From Limnoperna fortunei (Eukaryota > Mollusca > Bivalvia > Mytilida > Modiolidae), in contig OX104113.1 in the NCBI GenBank assembly GCA_944474755.1, positions 61,586,074 through 61,650,073 on the forward strand: 64,000 nt of DNA, given 5' to 3'. Each line of letters starts with the position of its first letter. The stretch's first letter is position 1. Made by a program: the position numbers and the translations under genes. Positions 1 to 11,823 of this stretch are shown here, one piece after another. The notes beneath the pieces were generated by a model. That model worked only from the letters and a program-made list of their open reading frames with translations. It was not told where the DNA came from and ran no database searches.

Positions 1-580
1 TTCTTGTGTTCAAAATTACACCAAAATTTGCCTGGCTTGATGTAAAATATCAGAATAAAATACAGAAAAAAACTATTTAAGTCCTAATTTGTGCATAATT
101 ACGTAAATCAAAGGATTCGTTTAAAATGTACACAATTCATTATCGTACTTTTCTCGATTAAAAATCCACCAAATTGTCATTTCTCTTAAAATTACGAATT
201 TCAGTATGTAATTTTTGTGTTTTATACCAAATTTATTTCTTTTTTCCCTTTCAGCGAATTCGGTATATTTTTAATTATCTATTTCGTTTGTTTGTTTTTT
301 TTTTTTTCGTTTCTTTTATCGTAACCAATTTTTTAGTTTAACGTTTAATTTTTTCTATTTCTAATCTTTTTTTATGAAATATGTATTCCTCGAAATAATA
401 ATTAAATCAAATTGTTGTCTATTTGACAAATATCCCGTTATTAATTAACAAAGGTGTTTGACAATAAACACAAGCTGACGACACGAGACAGTTTTGACAA
501 TGGACCCGTGCTTTAAACTCAATTACTCTCTTATGTCAATCCTTTCTCAATTTCAGGTGTGTCAAAATGAGTGCTGGATG

Positions 581-587
581 TATATAA
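581..587 (+). promoter_or_regulatory. TATA box of array copy 1
   Basis: TATATAA lies 78 nt before the ATG. A TTCAGAA initiator-like sequence lies about 30 nt downstream. The same arrangement occurs in every copy at CDS start minus 78. Confidence 0.75.
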
Positions 588-658
588 CCAACCAAGTCAT
601 CGTTGATATTCAGAACTTGTTTCAACTTCAATAGTGCTAACACATCGAAATCAACACA

Positions 659-991
659 ATGAAAGCCAAAGTACAACAAAGATGCATCAACAAGAGGTCT
701 ACACTAGTAGACAGCGAGAAGCGCTTCAAAAGAGCTTGTGAACAGATAGTCCAGCTAAACTATACCTTAGATGCTCTTCAACAGAGATATAACAAAGCTA
801 AGAAAGACAACCACAAGTCGTTCAGATATTCACTTCGTCTACGTATAGCTGTTGTGGACGGCATGCGAAACATGTACTACGACTATGCCCATAAGAAAGC
901 GGAGGCTATAGCTGAACTCAGACAGGAACTGTTTGGAGAAGTAGTTGACATCGTAGCTGATGAACCTTCAGACATCGAGATGTACGATTAA
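659..991 (+). CDS. 110-aa basic/acidic protein of unknown family, array copy 1
   Basis: I do not recognise this protein; all 24 copies are identical. By charge it is bipolar: residues 1-80 carry 20 Lys/Arg against 7 Asp/Glu, and residues 81-110 carry one Arg against ten acidic residues, ending in DIEMYD. Residues 16-50 and 53-95 look strongly helical, probably coiled or bundled. Cysteines are at 9 and 27. There is no signal peptide or membrane segment. The start is the first ATG after a TATA box (581-587), with an initiator-like TTCAGAA near 612 giving a ~47-nt leader. The coding region has no intron. A histone-type stem-loop (1022-1037) follows the stop. Size, charge, absence of introns, tandem repetition and 3' end are all histone-like, but there is no histone-fold or H1 winged-helix signature. 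A chromatin or S-phase role is inference only. This copy's spacer has the longest T-run (13 T) and a CTATTTCT variant. Confidence 0.85.
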   Translation: MKAKVQQRCINKRSTLVDSEKRFKRACEQIVQLNYTLDALQQRYNKAKKDNHKSFRYSLRLRIAVVDGMRNMYYDYAHKKAEAIAELRQELFGEVVDIVADEPSDIEMYD

Positions 992-1021
992 CTTTTGATG
1001 ATGAAGAACACTTCTAAAAAC

Positions 1022-1037
1022 GGTTCTTTTCAGAGCC
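1022..1037 (+). promoter_or_regulatory. Histone-type 3' stem-loop of array copy 1
   Basis: The 16-nt GGTTCTTTTCAGAGCC folds as a 6-bp stem (one G-U pair) with a UUUC loop, and is followed by ACACACA. This matches the animal replication-dependent histone mRNA 3' stem-loop bound by SLBP, apart from the G-U pair. It starts 31 nt after the stop codon, a normal distance for histone mRNAs. The same element lies at CDS end +31 to +46 in all 24 copies. Confidence 0.88.
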
Positions 1038-1049
1038 ACACACATTTTT

Positions 1050-1058
1050 CAAAAAGAG
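1050..1058 (+). promoter_or_regulatory. Candidate histone downstream element (U7 snRNA target), copy 1
   Basis: CAAAAAGAG begins 13 nt after the stem-loop. It resembles the purine-rich histone downstream element (CAAGAAAGA-like) that pairs with U7 snRNA. Position and composition both fit, and it is repeated in every copy. Confidence 0.7.
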
Positions 1059-1900
1059 TCTATATTGTTGTTACACTTTTTCCAACTTATCCCGTTCTTC
1101 TCTTGTTATTTATTTTAAAGCTTCACAGAAATAATTTCACCGAATATTTTTTTTAGAGAAACCAAATTTTCTGAAATTCAAAACGAAATTGAACGATTTC
1201 GTCATTTTTGTTTTATTTTCAAACTTCGGACATCTTGTAATATTTTCTTGTGTTCAAAATTACACCAAAATTTGCCTGGCTTGATGTAAAATATCAGAAT
1301 AAAATACAGAAAAAAACTATTTAAGTCCTAATTTGTGCATAATTACGTAAATCAAAGGATTCGTTTAAAATGTACACAATTCATTATCGTACTTTTCTCG
1401 ATTAAAAATCCACCAAATTGTCATTTCTCTTAAAATTACGAATTTCAGTATGTAATTTTTGTGTTTTATACCAAATTTATTTCTTTTTTCCCTTTCAGCG
1501 AATTCGGTATATTTTTAATTATCTATTTCGTTTGTTTGTTTTTTTTTTTCGTTTCTTTTATCGTAACCAATTTTTTAGTTTAACGTTTAATTTTTTCTAT
1601 TACTAATCTTTTTTTATGAAATATGTATTCCTCGAAATAATAATTAAATCAAATTGTTGTCTATTTGACAAATATCCCGTTATTAATTAACAAAGGTGTT
1701 TGACAATAAACACAAGCTGACGACACGAGACAGTTTTGACAATGGACCCGTGCTTTAAACTCAATTACTCTCTTATGTCAATCCTTTCTCAATTTCAGGT
1801 GTGTCAAAATGAGTGCTGGATGTATATAACCAACCAAGTCATCGTTGATATTCAAAACTTGTTTCAACTTCAATAGTGCTAACACATCGAAATCAACACA

Positions 1901-2233
1901 ATGAAAGCCAAAGTACAACAAAGATGCATCAACAAGAGGTCTACACTAGTAGACAGCGAGAAGCGCTTCAAAAGAGCTTGTGAACAGATAGTCCAGCTAA
2001 ACTATACCTTAGATGCTCTTCAACAGAGATATAACAAAGCTAAGAAAGACAACCACAAGTCGTTCAGATATTCACTTCGTCTACGTATAGCTGTTGTGGA
2101 CGGCATGCGAAACATGTACTACGACTATGCCCATAAGAAAGCGGAGGCTATAGCTGAACTCAGACAGGAACTGTTTGGAGAAGTAGTTGACATCGTAGCT
2201 GATGAACCTTCAGACATCGAGATGTACGATTAA
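1901..2233 (+). CDS. 110-aa array protein, copy 2
   Basis: Same protein as copy 1. TATA box 1823-1829; stem-loop 2264-2279. The leader reads ATTCAAAAC rather than ATTCAGAAC, and the spacer has CTATTACTAAT. Confidence 0.85.
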   Translation: MKAKVQQRCINKRSTLVDSEKRFKRACEQIVQLNYTLDALQQRYNKAKKDNHKSFRYSLRLRIAVVDGMRNMYYDYAHKKAEAIAELRQELFGEVVDIVADEPSDIEMYD

Positions 2234-3139
2234 CTTTTGATGATGAAGAACACTTCTAAAAACGGTTCTTTTCAGAGCCACACACATTTTTCAAAAAGAG
2301 TCTATATTGTTGTTACACTTTTTCCAACTTATCCCGTTCTTCTCTTGTTATTTATTTTAAAGCTTCACAGAAATAATTTCACCGAATATTTTTTTTAGAG
2401 AAACCAAATTTTCTGAAATTCAAAACGAAATTGAACGATTTCGTCATTTTTGTTTTATTTTCAAACTTCGGACATCTTGTAATATTTTCTTGTGTTCAAA
2501 ATTACACCAAAATTTGCCTGGCTTGATGTAAAATATCAGAATAAAATACAGAAAAAAACTATTTAAGTCCTAATTTGTGCATAATTACGTAAATCAAAGG
2601 ATTCGTTTAAAATGTACACAATTCATTATCGTACTTTTCTCGATTAAAAATCCACCAAATTGTCATTTCTCTTAAAATTACGAATTTCAGTATGTAATTT
2701 TTGTGTTTTATACCAAATTTATTTCTTTTTTCCCTTTCAGCGAATTCGGTATATTTTTAATTATCTATTTCGTTTGTTTGTTTTTTTTTCGTTTCTTTTA
2801 TCGTAACCAATTTTTTAGTTTAACGTTTAATTTTTTATATTACTAATCTTTTTTATGAAATATGTATTCCTCGAAATAATAATTAAATCAAATTGTTGTC
2901 TATTTGACAAATATCCCGTTATTAATTAACAAAGGTGTTTGACAATAAACACAAGCTGACGACACGAGACAGTTTTGACAATGGACCCGTGCTTTAAACT
3001 CAATTACTCTCTTATGTCAATCCTTTCTCAATTTCAGGTGTGTCAAAATGAGTGCTGGATGTATATAACCAACCAAGTCATCGTTGATATTCAAAACTTG
3101 TTTCAACTTCAATAGTGCTAACACATCGAAATCAACACA

Positions 3140-3472
3140 ATGAAAGCCAAAGTACAACAAAGATGCATCAACAAGAGGTCTACACTAGTAGACAGCGAGA
3201 AGCGCTTCAAAAGAGCTTGTGAACAGATAGTCCAGCTAAACTATACCTTAGATGCTCTTCAACAGAGATATAACAAAGCTAAGAAAGACAACCACAAGTC
3301 GTTCAGATATTCACTTCGTCTACGTATAGCTGTTGTGGACGGCATGCGAAACATGTACTACGACTATGCCCATAAGAAAGCGGAGGCTATAGCTGAACTC
3401 AGACAGGAACTGTTTGGAGAAGTAGTTGACATCGTAGCTGATGAACCTTCAGACATCGAGATGTACGATTAA
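3140..3472 (+). CDS. 110-aa array protein, copy 3
   Basis: Same protein as copy 1. TATA box 3062-3068; stem-loop 3503-3518. Leader variant ATTCAAAAC, shared with copies 2 and 4. The spacer after it has ACGAAATTTT instead of ACCAAATTTT. Confidence 0.85.
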   Translation: MKAKVQQRCINKRSTLVDSEKRFKRACEQIVQLNYTLDALQQRYNKAKKDNHKSFRYSLRLRIAVVDGMRNMYYDYAHKKAEAIAELRQELFGEVVDIVADEPSDIEMYD

Positions 3473-4378
3473 CTTTTGATGATGAAGAACACTTCTAAAA
3501 ACGGTTCTTTTCAGAGCCACACACATTTTTCAAAAAGAGTCTATATTGTTGTTACACTTTTTCCAACTTATCCCGTTCTTCTCTTGTTATTTATTTTAAA
3601 GCTTCACAGAAATAATTTCACCGAATATTTTTTTTAGAGAAACGAAATTTTCTGAAATTCAAAACGAAATTGAACGATTTCGTCATTTTTGTTTTATTTT
3701 CAAACTTCGGACATCTTGTAATATTTTCTTGTGTTCAAAATTACACCAAAATTTGCCTGGCTTGATGTAAAATATCAGAATAAAATACAGAAAAAAACTA
3801 TTTAAGTCCTAATTTGTGCATAATTACGTAAATCAAAGGATTCGTTTAAAATGTACACAATTCATTATCGTACTTTTCTCGATTAAAAATCCACCAAATT
3901 GTCATTTCTCTTAAAATTACGAATTTCAGTATGTAATTTTTGTGTTTTATACCAAATTTATTTCTTTTTTCCCTTTCAGCGAATTCGGTATATTTTTAAT
4001 TATCTATTTCGTTTGTTTGTTTTTTTTTCGTTTCTTTTATCGTAACCAATTTTTTAGTTTAACGTTTAATTTTTTATATTACTAATCTTTTTTATGAAAT
4101 ATGTATTCCTCGAAATAATAATTAAATCAAATTGTTGTCTATTTGACAAATATCCCGTTATTAATTAACAAAGGTGTTTGACAATAAACACAAGCTGACG
4201 ACACGAGACAGTTTTGACAATGGACCCGTGCTTTAAACTCAATTACTCTCTTATGTCAATCCTTTCTCAATTTCAGGTGTGTCAAAATGAGTGCTGGATG
4301 TATATAACCAACCAAGTCATCGTTGATATTCAAAACTTGTTTCAACTTCAATAGTGCTAACACATCGAAATCAACACA

Positions 4379-4711
4379 ATGAAAGCCAAAGTACAACAAA
4401 GATGCATCAACAAGAGGTCTACACTAGTAGACAGCGAGAAGCGCTTCAAAAGAGCTTGTGAACAGATAGTCCAGCTAAACTATACCTTAGATGCTCTTCA
4501 ACAGAGATATAACAAAGCTAAGAAAGACAACCACAAGTCGTTCAGATATTCACTTCGTCTACGTATAGCTGTTGTGGACGGCATGCGAAACATGTACTAC
4601 GACTATGCCCATAAGAAAGCGGAGGCTATAGCTGAACTCAGACAGGAACTGTTTGGAGAAGTAGTTGACATCGTAGCTGATGAACCTTCAGACATCGAGA
4701 TGTACGATTAA
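4379..4711 (+). CDS. 110-aa array protein, copy 4
   Basis: Same protein as copy 1. TATA box 4301-4307; stem-loop 4742-4757. Last copy with the ATTCAAAAC leader. Confidence 0.85.
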   Translation: MKAKVQQRCINKRSTLVDSEKRFKRACEQIVQLNYTLDALQQRYNKAKKDNHKSFRYSLRLRIAVVDGMRNMYYDYAHKKAEAIAELRQELFGEVVDIVADEPSDIEMYD

Positions 4712-5621
4712 CTTTTGATGATGAAGAACACTTCTAAAAACGGTTCTTTTCAGAGCCACACACATTTTTCAAAAAGAGTCTATATTGTTGTTACACTTTT
4801 TCCAACTTATCCCGTTCTTCTCTTGTTATTTATTTTAAAGCTTCACAGAAATAATTTCACCGAATATTTTTTTTAGAGAAACCAAATTTTCTGAAATTCA
4901 AAACGAAATTGAACGATTTCGTCATTTTTGTTTTATTTTCAAACTTCGGACATCTTGTAATATTTTCTTGTGTTCAAAATTACACCAAAATTTGCCTGGC
5001 TTGATGTAAAATATCAGAATAAAATACAGAAAAAAACTATTTAAGTCCTAATTTGTGCATAATTACGTAAATCAAAGGATTCGTTTAAAATGTACACAAT
5101 TCATTATCGTACTTTTCTCGATTAAAAATCCACCAAATTGTCATTTCTCTTAAAATTACGAATTTCAGTATGTAATTTTTGTGTTTTATACCAAATTTAT
5201 TTCTTTTTTCCCTTTCAGCGAATTCGGTATATTTTTAATTATCTATTTCGTTTGTTTGTTTTTTTTTTTTCGTTTCTTTTATCGTAACCAATATTTTAGT
5301 TTAACGTTTAATTTTTTATATTACTAATCTTTTTTTATGAAATATGTATTCCTCGAAATAATAATTAAATCAAATTGTTGTCTATTTGACAAATATCCCG
5401 TTATTAATTAACAAAGGTGTTTGACAATAAACACAAGCTGACGACACGAGACAGTTTTGACAATGGACCCGTGCTTTAAACTCAATTACTCTCTTATGTC
5501 AATCCTTTCTCAATTTCAGGTGTGTCAAAATGAGTGCTGGATGTATATAACCAACCAAGTCATCGTTGATATTCAGAACTTGTTTCAACTTCAATAGTGC
5601 TAACACATCGAAATCAACACA

Positions 5622-5954
5622 ATGAAAGCCAAAGTACAACAAAGATGCATCAACAAGAGGTCTACACTAGTAGACAGCGAGAAGCGCTTCAAAAGAGCTT
5701 GTGAACAGATAGTCCAGCTAAACTATACCTTAGATGCTCTTCAACAGAGATATAACAAAGCTAAGAAAGACAACCACAAGTCGTTCAGATATTCACTTCG
5801 TCTACGTATAGCTGTTGTGGACGGCATGCGAAACATGTACTACGACTATGCCCATAAGAAAGCGGAGGCTATAGCTGAACTCAGACAGGAACTGTTTGGA
5901 GAAGTAGTTGACATCGTAGCTGATGAACCTTCAGACATCGAGATGTACGATTAA
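5622..5954 (+). CDS. 110-aa array protein, copy 5
   Basis: Same protein as copy 1. TATA box 5544-5550; stem-loop 5985-6000. Its spacer has a private CAATATTTTAG variant and a longer T-run. Confidence 0.85.
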   Translation: MKAKVQQRCINKRSTLVDSEKRFKRACEQIVQLNYTLDALQQRYNKAKKDNHKSFRYSLRLRIAVVDGMRNMYYDYAHKKAEAIAELRQELFGEVVDIVADEPSDIEMYD

Positions 5955-6861
5955 CTTTTGATGATGAAGAACACTTCTAAAAACGGTTCTTTTCAGAGCC
6001 ACACACATTTTTCAAAAAGAGTCTATATTGTTGTTACACTTTTTCCAACTTATCCCGTTCTTCTCTTGTTATTTATTTTAAAGCTTCACAGAAATAATTT
6101 CACCGAATATTTTTTTTAGAGAAACCAAATTTTCTGAAATTCAAAACGAAATTGAACGATTTCGTCATTTTTGTTTTATTTTCAAACTTCGGACATCTTG
6201 TAATATTTTCTTGTGTTCAAAATTACACCAAAATTTGCCTGGCTTGATGTAAATATCAGAATAAAATACAGAAAAAAACTATTTAAGTCCTAATTTGTGC
6301 ATAATTACGTAAATCAAAGGATTCGTTTAAAATGTACACAATTCATTATCGTACTTTTCTCGATTAAAAATCCACCAAATTGTCATTTCTCTTAAAATTA
6401 CGAATTTCAGTATGTAATTTTTGTGTTTTATACCAAATTTATTTCTTTTTTCCCTTTCAGCGAATTCGGTATATTTATAATTATCTATTTCGTTTGTTTG
6501 TTTGTTTTTTTCGTTTCTTTTATCGTAACCAATTTTTTAGTTTAACGTTTAATTTTTTATATTACTAATCTTTTTTATGAAATATGTATTCCTCGAAATA
6601 ATAATTAAATCAAATTGTTGTCTATTTGACAAATATCCCGTTATTAATTAACAAAGGTGTTTGACAATAAACACAAGCTGACGACACGAGACAGTTTTGA
6701 CAATGGACCCGTGCTTTAAACTCAATTACTCTCTTATGTCAATCCTTTCTCAATTTCAGGTGTGTCAAAATGAGTGCTGGATGTATATAACCAACCAAGT
6801 CATCGTTGATATTCAGAACTTGTTTCAACTTCAATAGTGCTAACACATCGAAATCAACACA

Positions 6862-7194
6862 ATGAAAGCCAAAGTACAACAAAGATGCATCAACAAGAGG
6901 TCTACACTAGTAGACAGCGAGAAGCGCTTCAAAAGAGCTTGTGAACAGATAGTCCAGCTAAACTATACCTTAGATGCTCTTCAACAGAGATATAACAAAG
7001 CTAAGAAAGACAACCACAAGTCGTTCAGATATTCACTTCGTCTACGTATAGCTGTTGTGGACGGCATGCGAAACATGTACTACGACTATGCCCATAAGAA
7101 AGCGGAGGCTATAGCTGAACTCAGACAGGAACTGTTTGGAGAAGTAGTTGACATCGTAGCTGATGAACCTTCAGACATCGAGATGTACGATTAA
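6862..7194 (+). CDS. 110-aa array protein, copy 6
   Basis: Same protein as copy 1. TATA box 6784-6790; stem-loop 7225-7240. Its spacer has private changes: one A lost in GATGTAAATATC, TATTTATAATT, and an extra GTTT in the T-run. Confidence 0.85.
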   Translation: MKAKVQQRCINKRSTLVDSEKRFKRACEQIVQLNYTLDALQQRYNKAKKDNHKSFRYSLRLRIAVVDGMRNMYYDYAHKKAEAIAELRQELFGEVVDIVADEPSDIEMYD

Positions 7195-8101
7195 CTTTTG
7201 ATGATGAAGAACACTTCTAAAAACGGTTCTTTTCAGAGCCACACACATTTTTCAAAAAGAGTCTATATTGTTGTTACACTTTTTCCAACTTATCCCGTTC
7301 TTCTCTTGTTATTTATTTTAAAGCTTCACAGAAATAATTTCACCGAATATTTTTTTTAGAGAAACCAAATTTTCTGAAATTCAAAACGAAATTGAACGAT
7401 TTCGTCATTTTTGTTTTATTTTCAAACTTCGGACATCTTGTAATATTTTCTTGTGTTCAAAATTACACCAAAATTTGCCTGGCTTGATGTAAAATATCAG
7501 AATAAAATACAGAAAAAAACTATTTAAGTCCTAATTTGTGCATAATTACGTAAATCAAAGGATTCGTTTAAAATGTACACAATTCATTATCGTACTTTTC
7601 TCGATTAAAAATCCACCAAATTGTCATTTCTCTTAAAATTACGAATTTCAGTATGTAATTTTTGTGTTTTATACCAAATTTATTTCTTTTTTCCCTTTCA
7701 GCGAATTCGGTATATTTTTAATTATCTATTTCGTTTGTTTGTTTTTTTTTTCGTTTCTTTTATCGTAACCAATTTTTTAGTTTAACGTTTAATTTTTTAT
7801 ATTACTAATCTTTTTTATGAAATATGTATTCCTCGAAATAATAATTAAATCAAATTGTTGTCTATTTGACAAATATCCCGTTATTAATTAACAAAGGTGT
7901 TTGACAATAAACACAAGCTGACGACACGAGACAGTTTTGACAATGGACCCGTGCTTTAAACTCAATTACTCTCTTATGTCAATCCTTTCTCAATTTCAGG
8001 TGTGTCAAAATGAGTGCTGGATGTATATAACCAACCAAGTCATCGTTGATATTCAGAACTTGTTTCAACTTCAATAGTGCTAACACATCGAAATCAACAC
8101 A

Positions 8102-8434
8102 ATGAAAGCCAAAGTACAACAAAGATGCATCAACAAGAGGTCTACACTAGTAGACAGCGAGAAGCGCTTCAAAAGAGCTTGTGAACAGATAGTCCAGCTA
8201 AACTATACCTTAGATGCTCTTCAACAGAGATATAACAAAGCTAAGAAAGACAACCACAAGTCGTTCAGATATTCACTTCGTCTACGTATAGCTGTTGTGG
8301 ACGGCATGCGAAACATGTACTACGACTATGCCCATAAGAAAGCGGAGGCTATAGCTGAACTCAGACAGGAACTGTTTGGAGAAGTAGTTGACATCGTAGC
8401 TGATGAACCTTCAGACATCGAGATGTACGATTAA
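8102..8434 (+). CDS. 110-aa array protein, copy 7
   Basis: Same protein as copy 1. TATA box 8024-8030; stem-loop 8465-8480. The spacer is close to the array consensus. Confidence 0.85.
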   Translation: MKAKVQQRCINKRSTLVDSEKRFKRACEQIVQLNYTLDALQQRYNKAKKDNHKSFRYSLRLRIAVVDGMRNMYYDYAHKKAEAIAELRQELFGEVVDIVADEPSDIEMYD

Positions 8435-9343
8435 CTTTTGATGATGAAGAACACTTCTAAAAACGGTTCTTTTCAGAGCCACACACATTTTTCAAAAAGA
8501 GTCTATATTGTTGTTACACTTTTTCCAACTTATCCCGTTCTTCTCTTGTTATTTATTTTAAAGCTTCACAGAAATAATTTCACCGAATATTTTTTTTAGA
8601 GAAACCAAATTTTCTGAAATTCAAAACGAAATTGAACGATTTCGTCATTTTTGTTTTATTTTCAAACTTCGGACATCTTGTAATATTTTCTTGTGTTCAA
8701 AATTACACCAAAATTTGCCTGGCTTGATGTAAAATATCAGAATAAAATACAGAAAAAACTATTTAAGTCCTAATTTGTGCATAATTACGTAAATCAAAGG
8801 ATTCGTTTAAAATGTACACAATTCATTATCGTACTTTTCTCGATTAAAAATCCACCAAATTGTCATTTCTCTTAAAATTACGAATTTCAGTATGTAATTT
8901 TTGTGTTTTATACCAAATTTATTTCTTTTTTCCCTCTCAGCGAATTCGGTATATTTTTAATTATCTATTTCGTTTGTTTGTTTTTTTTTTTTTCGTTTCT
9001 TTTATCGTAACCAATTTTTTAGTTTAACGTTTAATTTTTTATATTACTAATCTTTTTTATGAAATATGTATTCCTCGAAATAATAATTAAATCAAATTGT
9101 TGTCTATTTGACAAATATCCCGTTATTAATTAACAAAGGTGTTTGACAATAAACACAAGCTGACGACACGAGACAGTTTTGACAATGGACCCGTGCTTTA
9201 AACTCAATTACTCTCTTATGTCAATCCTTTCTCAATTTCAGGTGTGTCAAAATGAGTGCTGGATGTATATAACCAACCAAGTCATCGTTGATATTCAGAA
9301 CTTGTTTCAACTTCAATAGTGCTAACACATCGAAATCAACACA

Positions 9344-9676
9344 ATGAAAGCCAAAGTACAACAAAGATGCATCAACAAGAGGTCTACACTAGTAGACAGC
9401 GAGAAGCGCTTCAAAAGAGCTTGTGAACAGATAGTCCAGCTAAACTATACCTTAGATGCTCTTCAACAGAGATATAACAAAGCTAAGAAAGACAACCACA
9501 AGTCGTTCAGATATTCACTTCGTCTACGTATAGCTGTTGTGGACGGCATGCGAAACATGTACTACGACTATGCCCATAAGAAAGCGGAGGCTATAGCTGA
9601 ACTCAGACAGGAACTGTTTGGAGAAGTAGTTGACATCGTAGCTGATGAACCTTCAGACATCGAGATGTACGATTAA
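9344..9676 (+). CDS. 110-aa array protein, copy 8
   Basis: Same protein as copy 1. TATA box 9266-9272; stem-loop 9707-9722. The spacer has CCCTCTCAG, a long T-run and one A fewer in the A-run. It is the first of a run (copies 8-13) followed by ACGAAATTTT. Confidence 0.85.
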   Translation: MKAKVQQRCINKRSTLVDSEKRFKRACEQIVQLNYTLDALQQRYNKAKKDNHKSFRYSLRLRIAVVDGMRNMYYDYAHKKAEAIAELRQELFGEVVDIVADEPSDIEMYD

Positions 9677-10583
9677 CTTTTGATGATGAAGAACACTTCT
9701 AAAAACGGTTCTTTTCAGAGCCACACACATTTTTCAAAAAGAGTCTATATTGTTGTTACACTTTTTCCAACTTATCCCGTTCTTCTCTTGTTATTTATTT
9801 TAAAGCTTCACAGAAATAATTTCACCGAATATTTTTTTTAGAGAAACGAAATTTTCTGAAATTCAAAACGAAATTGAACGATTTCGTCATTTTTGTTTTA
9901 TTTTCAAACTTCGGACATCTTGTAATATTTTCTTGTGTTCAAAATTACACCAAAATTTGCCTGGCTTGATGTAAAATATCAGAATAAAATACAGAAAAAA
10001 ACTATTTAAGTCCTAATTTGTGCATAATTACGTAAATCAAAGGATTCGTTTAAAATGTACACAATTCATTATCGTACTTTTCTCGATTAAAAATCCACCA
10101 AATTGTCATTTCTCTTAAAATTACGAATTTCAGTATGTAATTTTTGTGTTTTATACCAAATTTATTTCTTTTTTCCCTTTCAGCGAATTCGGTATATTTT
10201 TAATTATCTATTTCGTTTGTTTGTTTTTTTTTTCGTTTCTTTTATCGTAACCAATTTTTTAGTTTAACGTTTAATTTTTTATATTACTAATCTTTTTTAT
10301 GAAATATGTATTCCTCGAAATAATAATTAAATCAAATTGTTGTCTATTTGACAAATATCCCGTTATTAATTAACAAAGGTGTTTGACAATAAACACAAGC
10401 TGACGACACGAGACAGTTTTGACAATGGACTCGTGCTTTAAACTCAATTACTCTCTTATGTCAATCCTTTCTCAATTTCAGGTGTGTCAAAATGAGTGCT
10501 GGATGTATATAACCAACCAAGTCATCGTTGATATTCAGAACTTGTTTCAACTTCAATAGTGCTAACACATCGAAATCAACACA

Positions 10584-10916
10584 ATGAAAGCCAAAGTACA
10601 ACAAAGATGCATCAACAAGAGGTCTACACTAGTAGACAGCGAGAAGCGCTTCAAAAGAGCTTGTGAACAGATAGTCCAGCTAAACTATACCTTAGATGCT
10701 CTTCAACAGAGATATAACAAAGCTAAGAAAGACAACCACAAGTCGTTCAGATATTCACTTCGTCTACGTATAGCTGTTGTGGACGGCATGCGAAACATGT
10801 ACTACGACTATGCCCATAAGAAAGCGGAGGCTATAGCTGAACTCAGACAGGAACTGTTTGGAGAAGTAGTTGACATCGTAGCTGATGAACCTTCAGACAT
10901 CGAGATGTACGATTAA
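10584..10916 (+). CDS. 110-aa array protein, copy 9
   Basis: Same protein as copy 1. TATA box 10506-10512; stem-loop 10947-10962. The upstream spacer carries GACTCGTGC instead of GACCCGTGC, a marker seen again before copies 14, 18 and 23. Confidence 0.85.
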   Translation: MKAKVQQRCINKRSTLVDSEKRFKRACEQIVQLNYTLDALQQRYNKAKKDNHKSFRYSLRLRIAVVDGMRNMYYDYAHKKAEAIAELRQELFGEVVDIVADEPSDIEMYD

Positions 10917-11823
10917 CTTTTGATGATGAAGAACACTTCTAAAAACGGTTCTTTTCAGAGCCACACACATTTTTCAAAAAGAGTCTATATTGTTGTTACA
11001 CTTTTTCCAACTTATCCCGTTCTTCTCTTGTTATTTATTTTAAAGCTTCACAGAAATAATTTCACCGAATATTTTTTTTAGAGAAACGAAATTTTCTGAA
11101 ATTCAAAACGAAATTGAACGATTTCGTCATTTTTGTTTTATTTTCAAACTTCGGACATCTTGTAATATTTTCTTGTGTTCAAAATTACACCAAAATTTGC
11201 CTGGCTTGATGTAAAATATCAGAATAAAATACAGAAAAAAACTATTTAAGTCCTAATTTGTGCATAATTACGTAAATCAAAGGATTCGTTTAAAATGTAC
11301 ACAATTCATTATCGTACTTTTCTCGATTAAAAATCCACCAAATTGTCATTTCTCTTAAAATTACGAATTTCAGTATGTAATTTTTGTGTTTTATACCAAA
11401 TTTATTTCTTTTTTCCCTTTCAGCGAATTCGGTATATTTTTAATTATCTATTTCGTTTGTTTGTTTTTTTTTTCGTTTCTTTTATCGTAACCAATTTTTT
11501 AGTTTAACGTTTAATTTTTTATATTACTAATCTTTTTTATGAAATATGTATTCCTCGAAATAATAATTAAATCAAATTGTTGTCTATTTGACAAATATCC
11601 CGTTATTAATTAACAAAGGTGTTTGACAATAAACACAAGCTGACGACACGAGACAGTTTTGACAATGGACCCGTGCTTTAAACTCAATTACTCTCTTATG
11701 TCAATCCTTTCTCAATTTCAGGTGTGTCAAAATGAGTGCTGGATGTATATAACCAACCAAGTCATCGTTGATATTCAGAACTTGTTTCAACTTCAATAGT
11801 GCTAACACATCGAAATCAACACA

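Noticed and set aside
659..991. Identification of the array gene as histone H1 or a core histone
   Set aside because: Size and 3' end fit, but there is no histone-fold sequence, no Lys/Ala/Pro-rich tail and no winged-helix motif.
1418..1606. 62-aa ORF in array spacer (also 6380-6568)
   Set aside because: Translation of T-rich spacer, rich in Phe/Tyr, and present only in units where the T-run length happens to keep the frame open.
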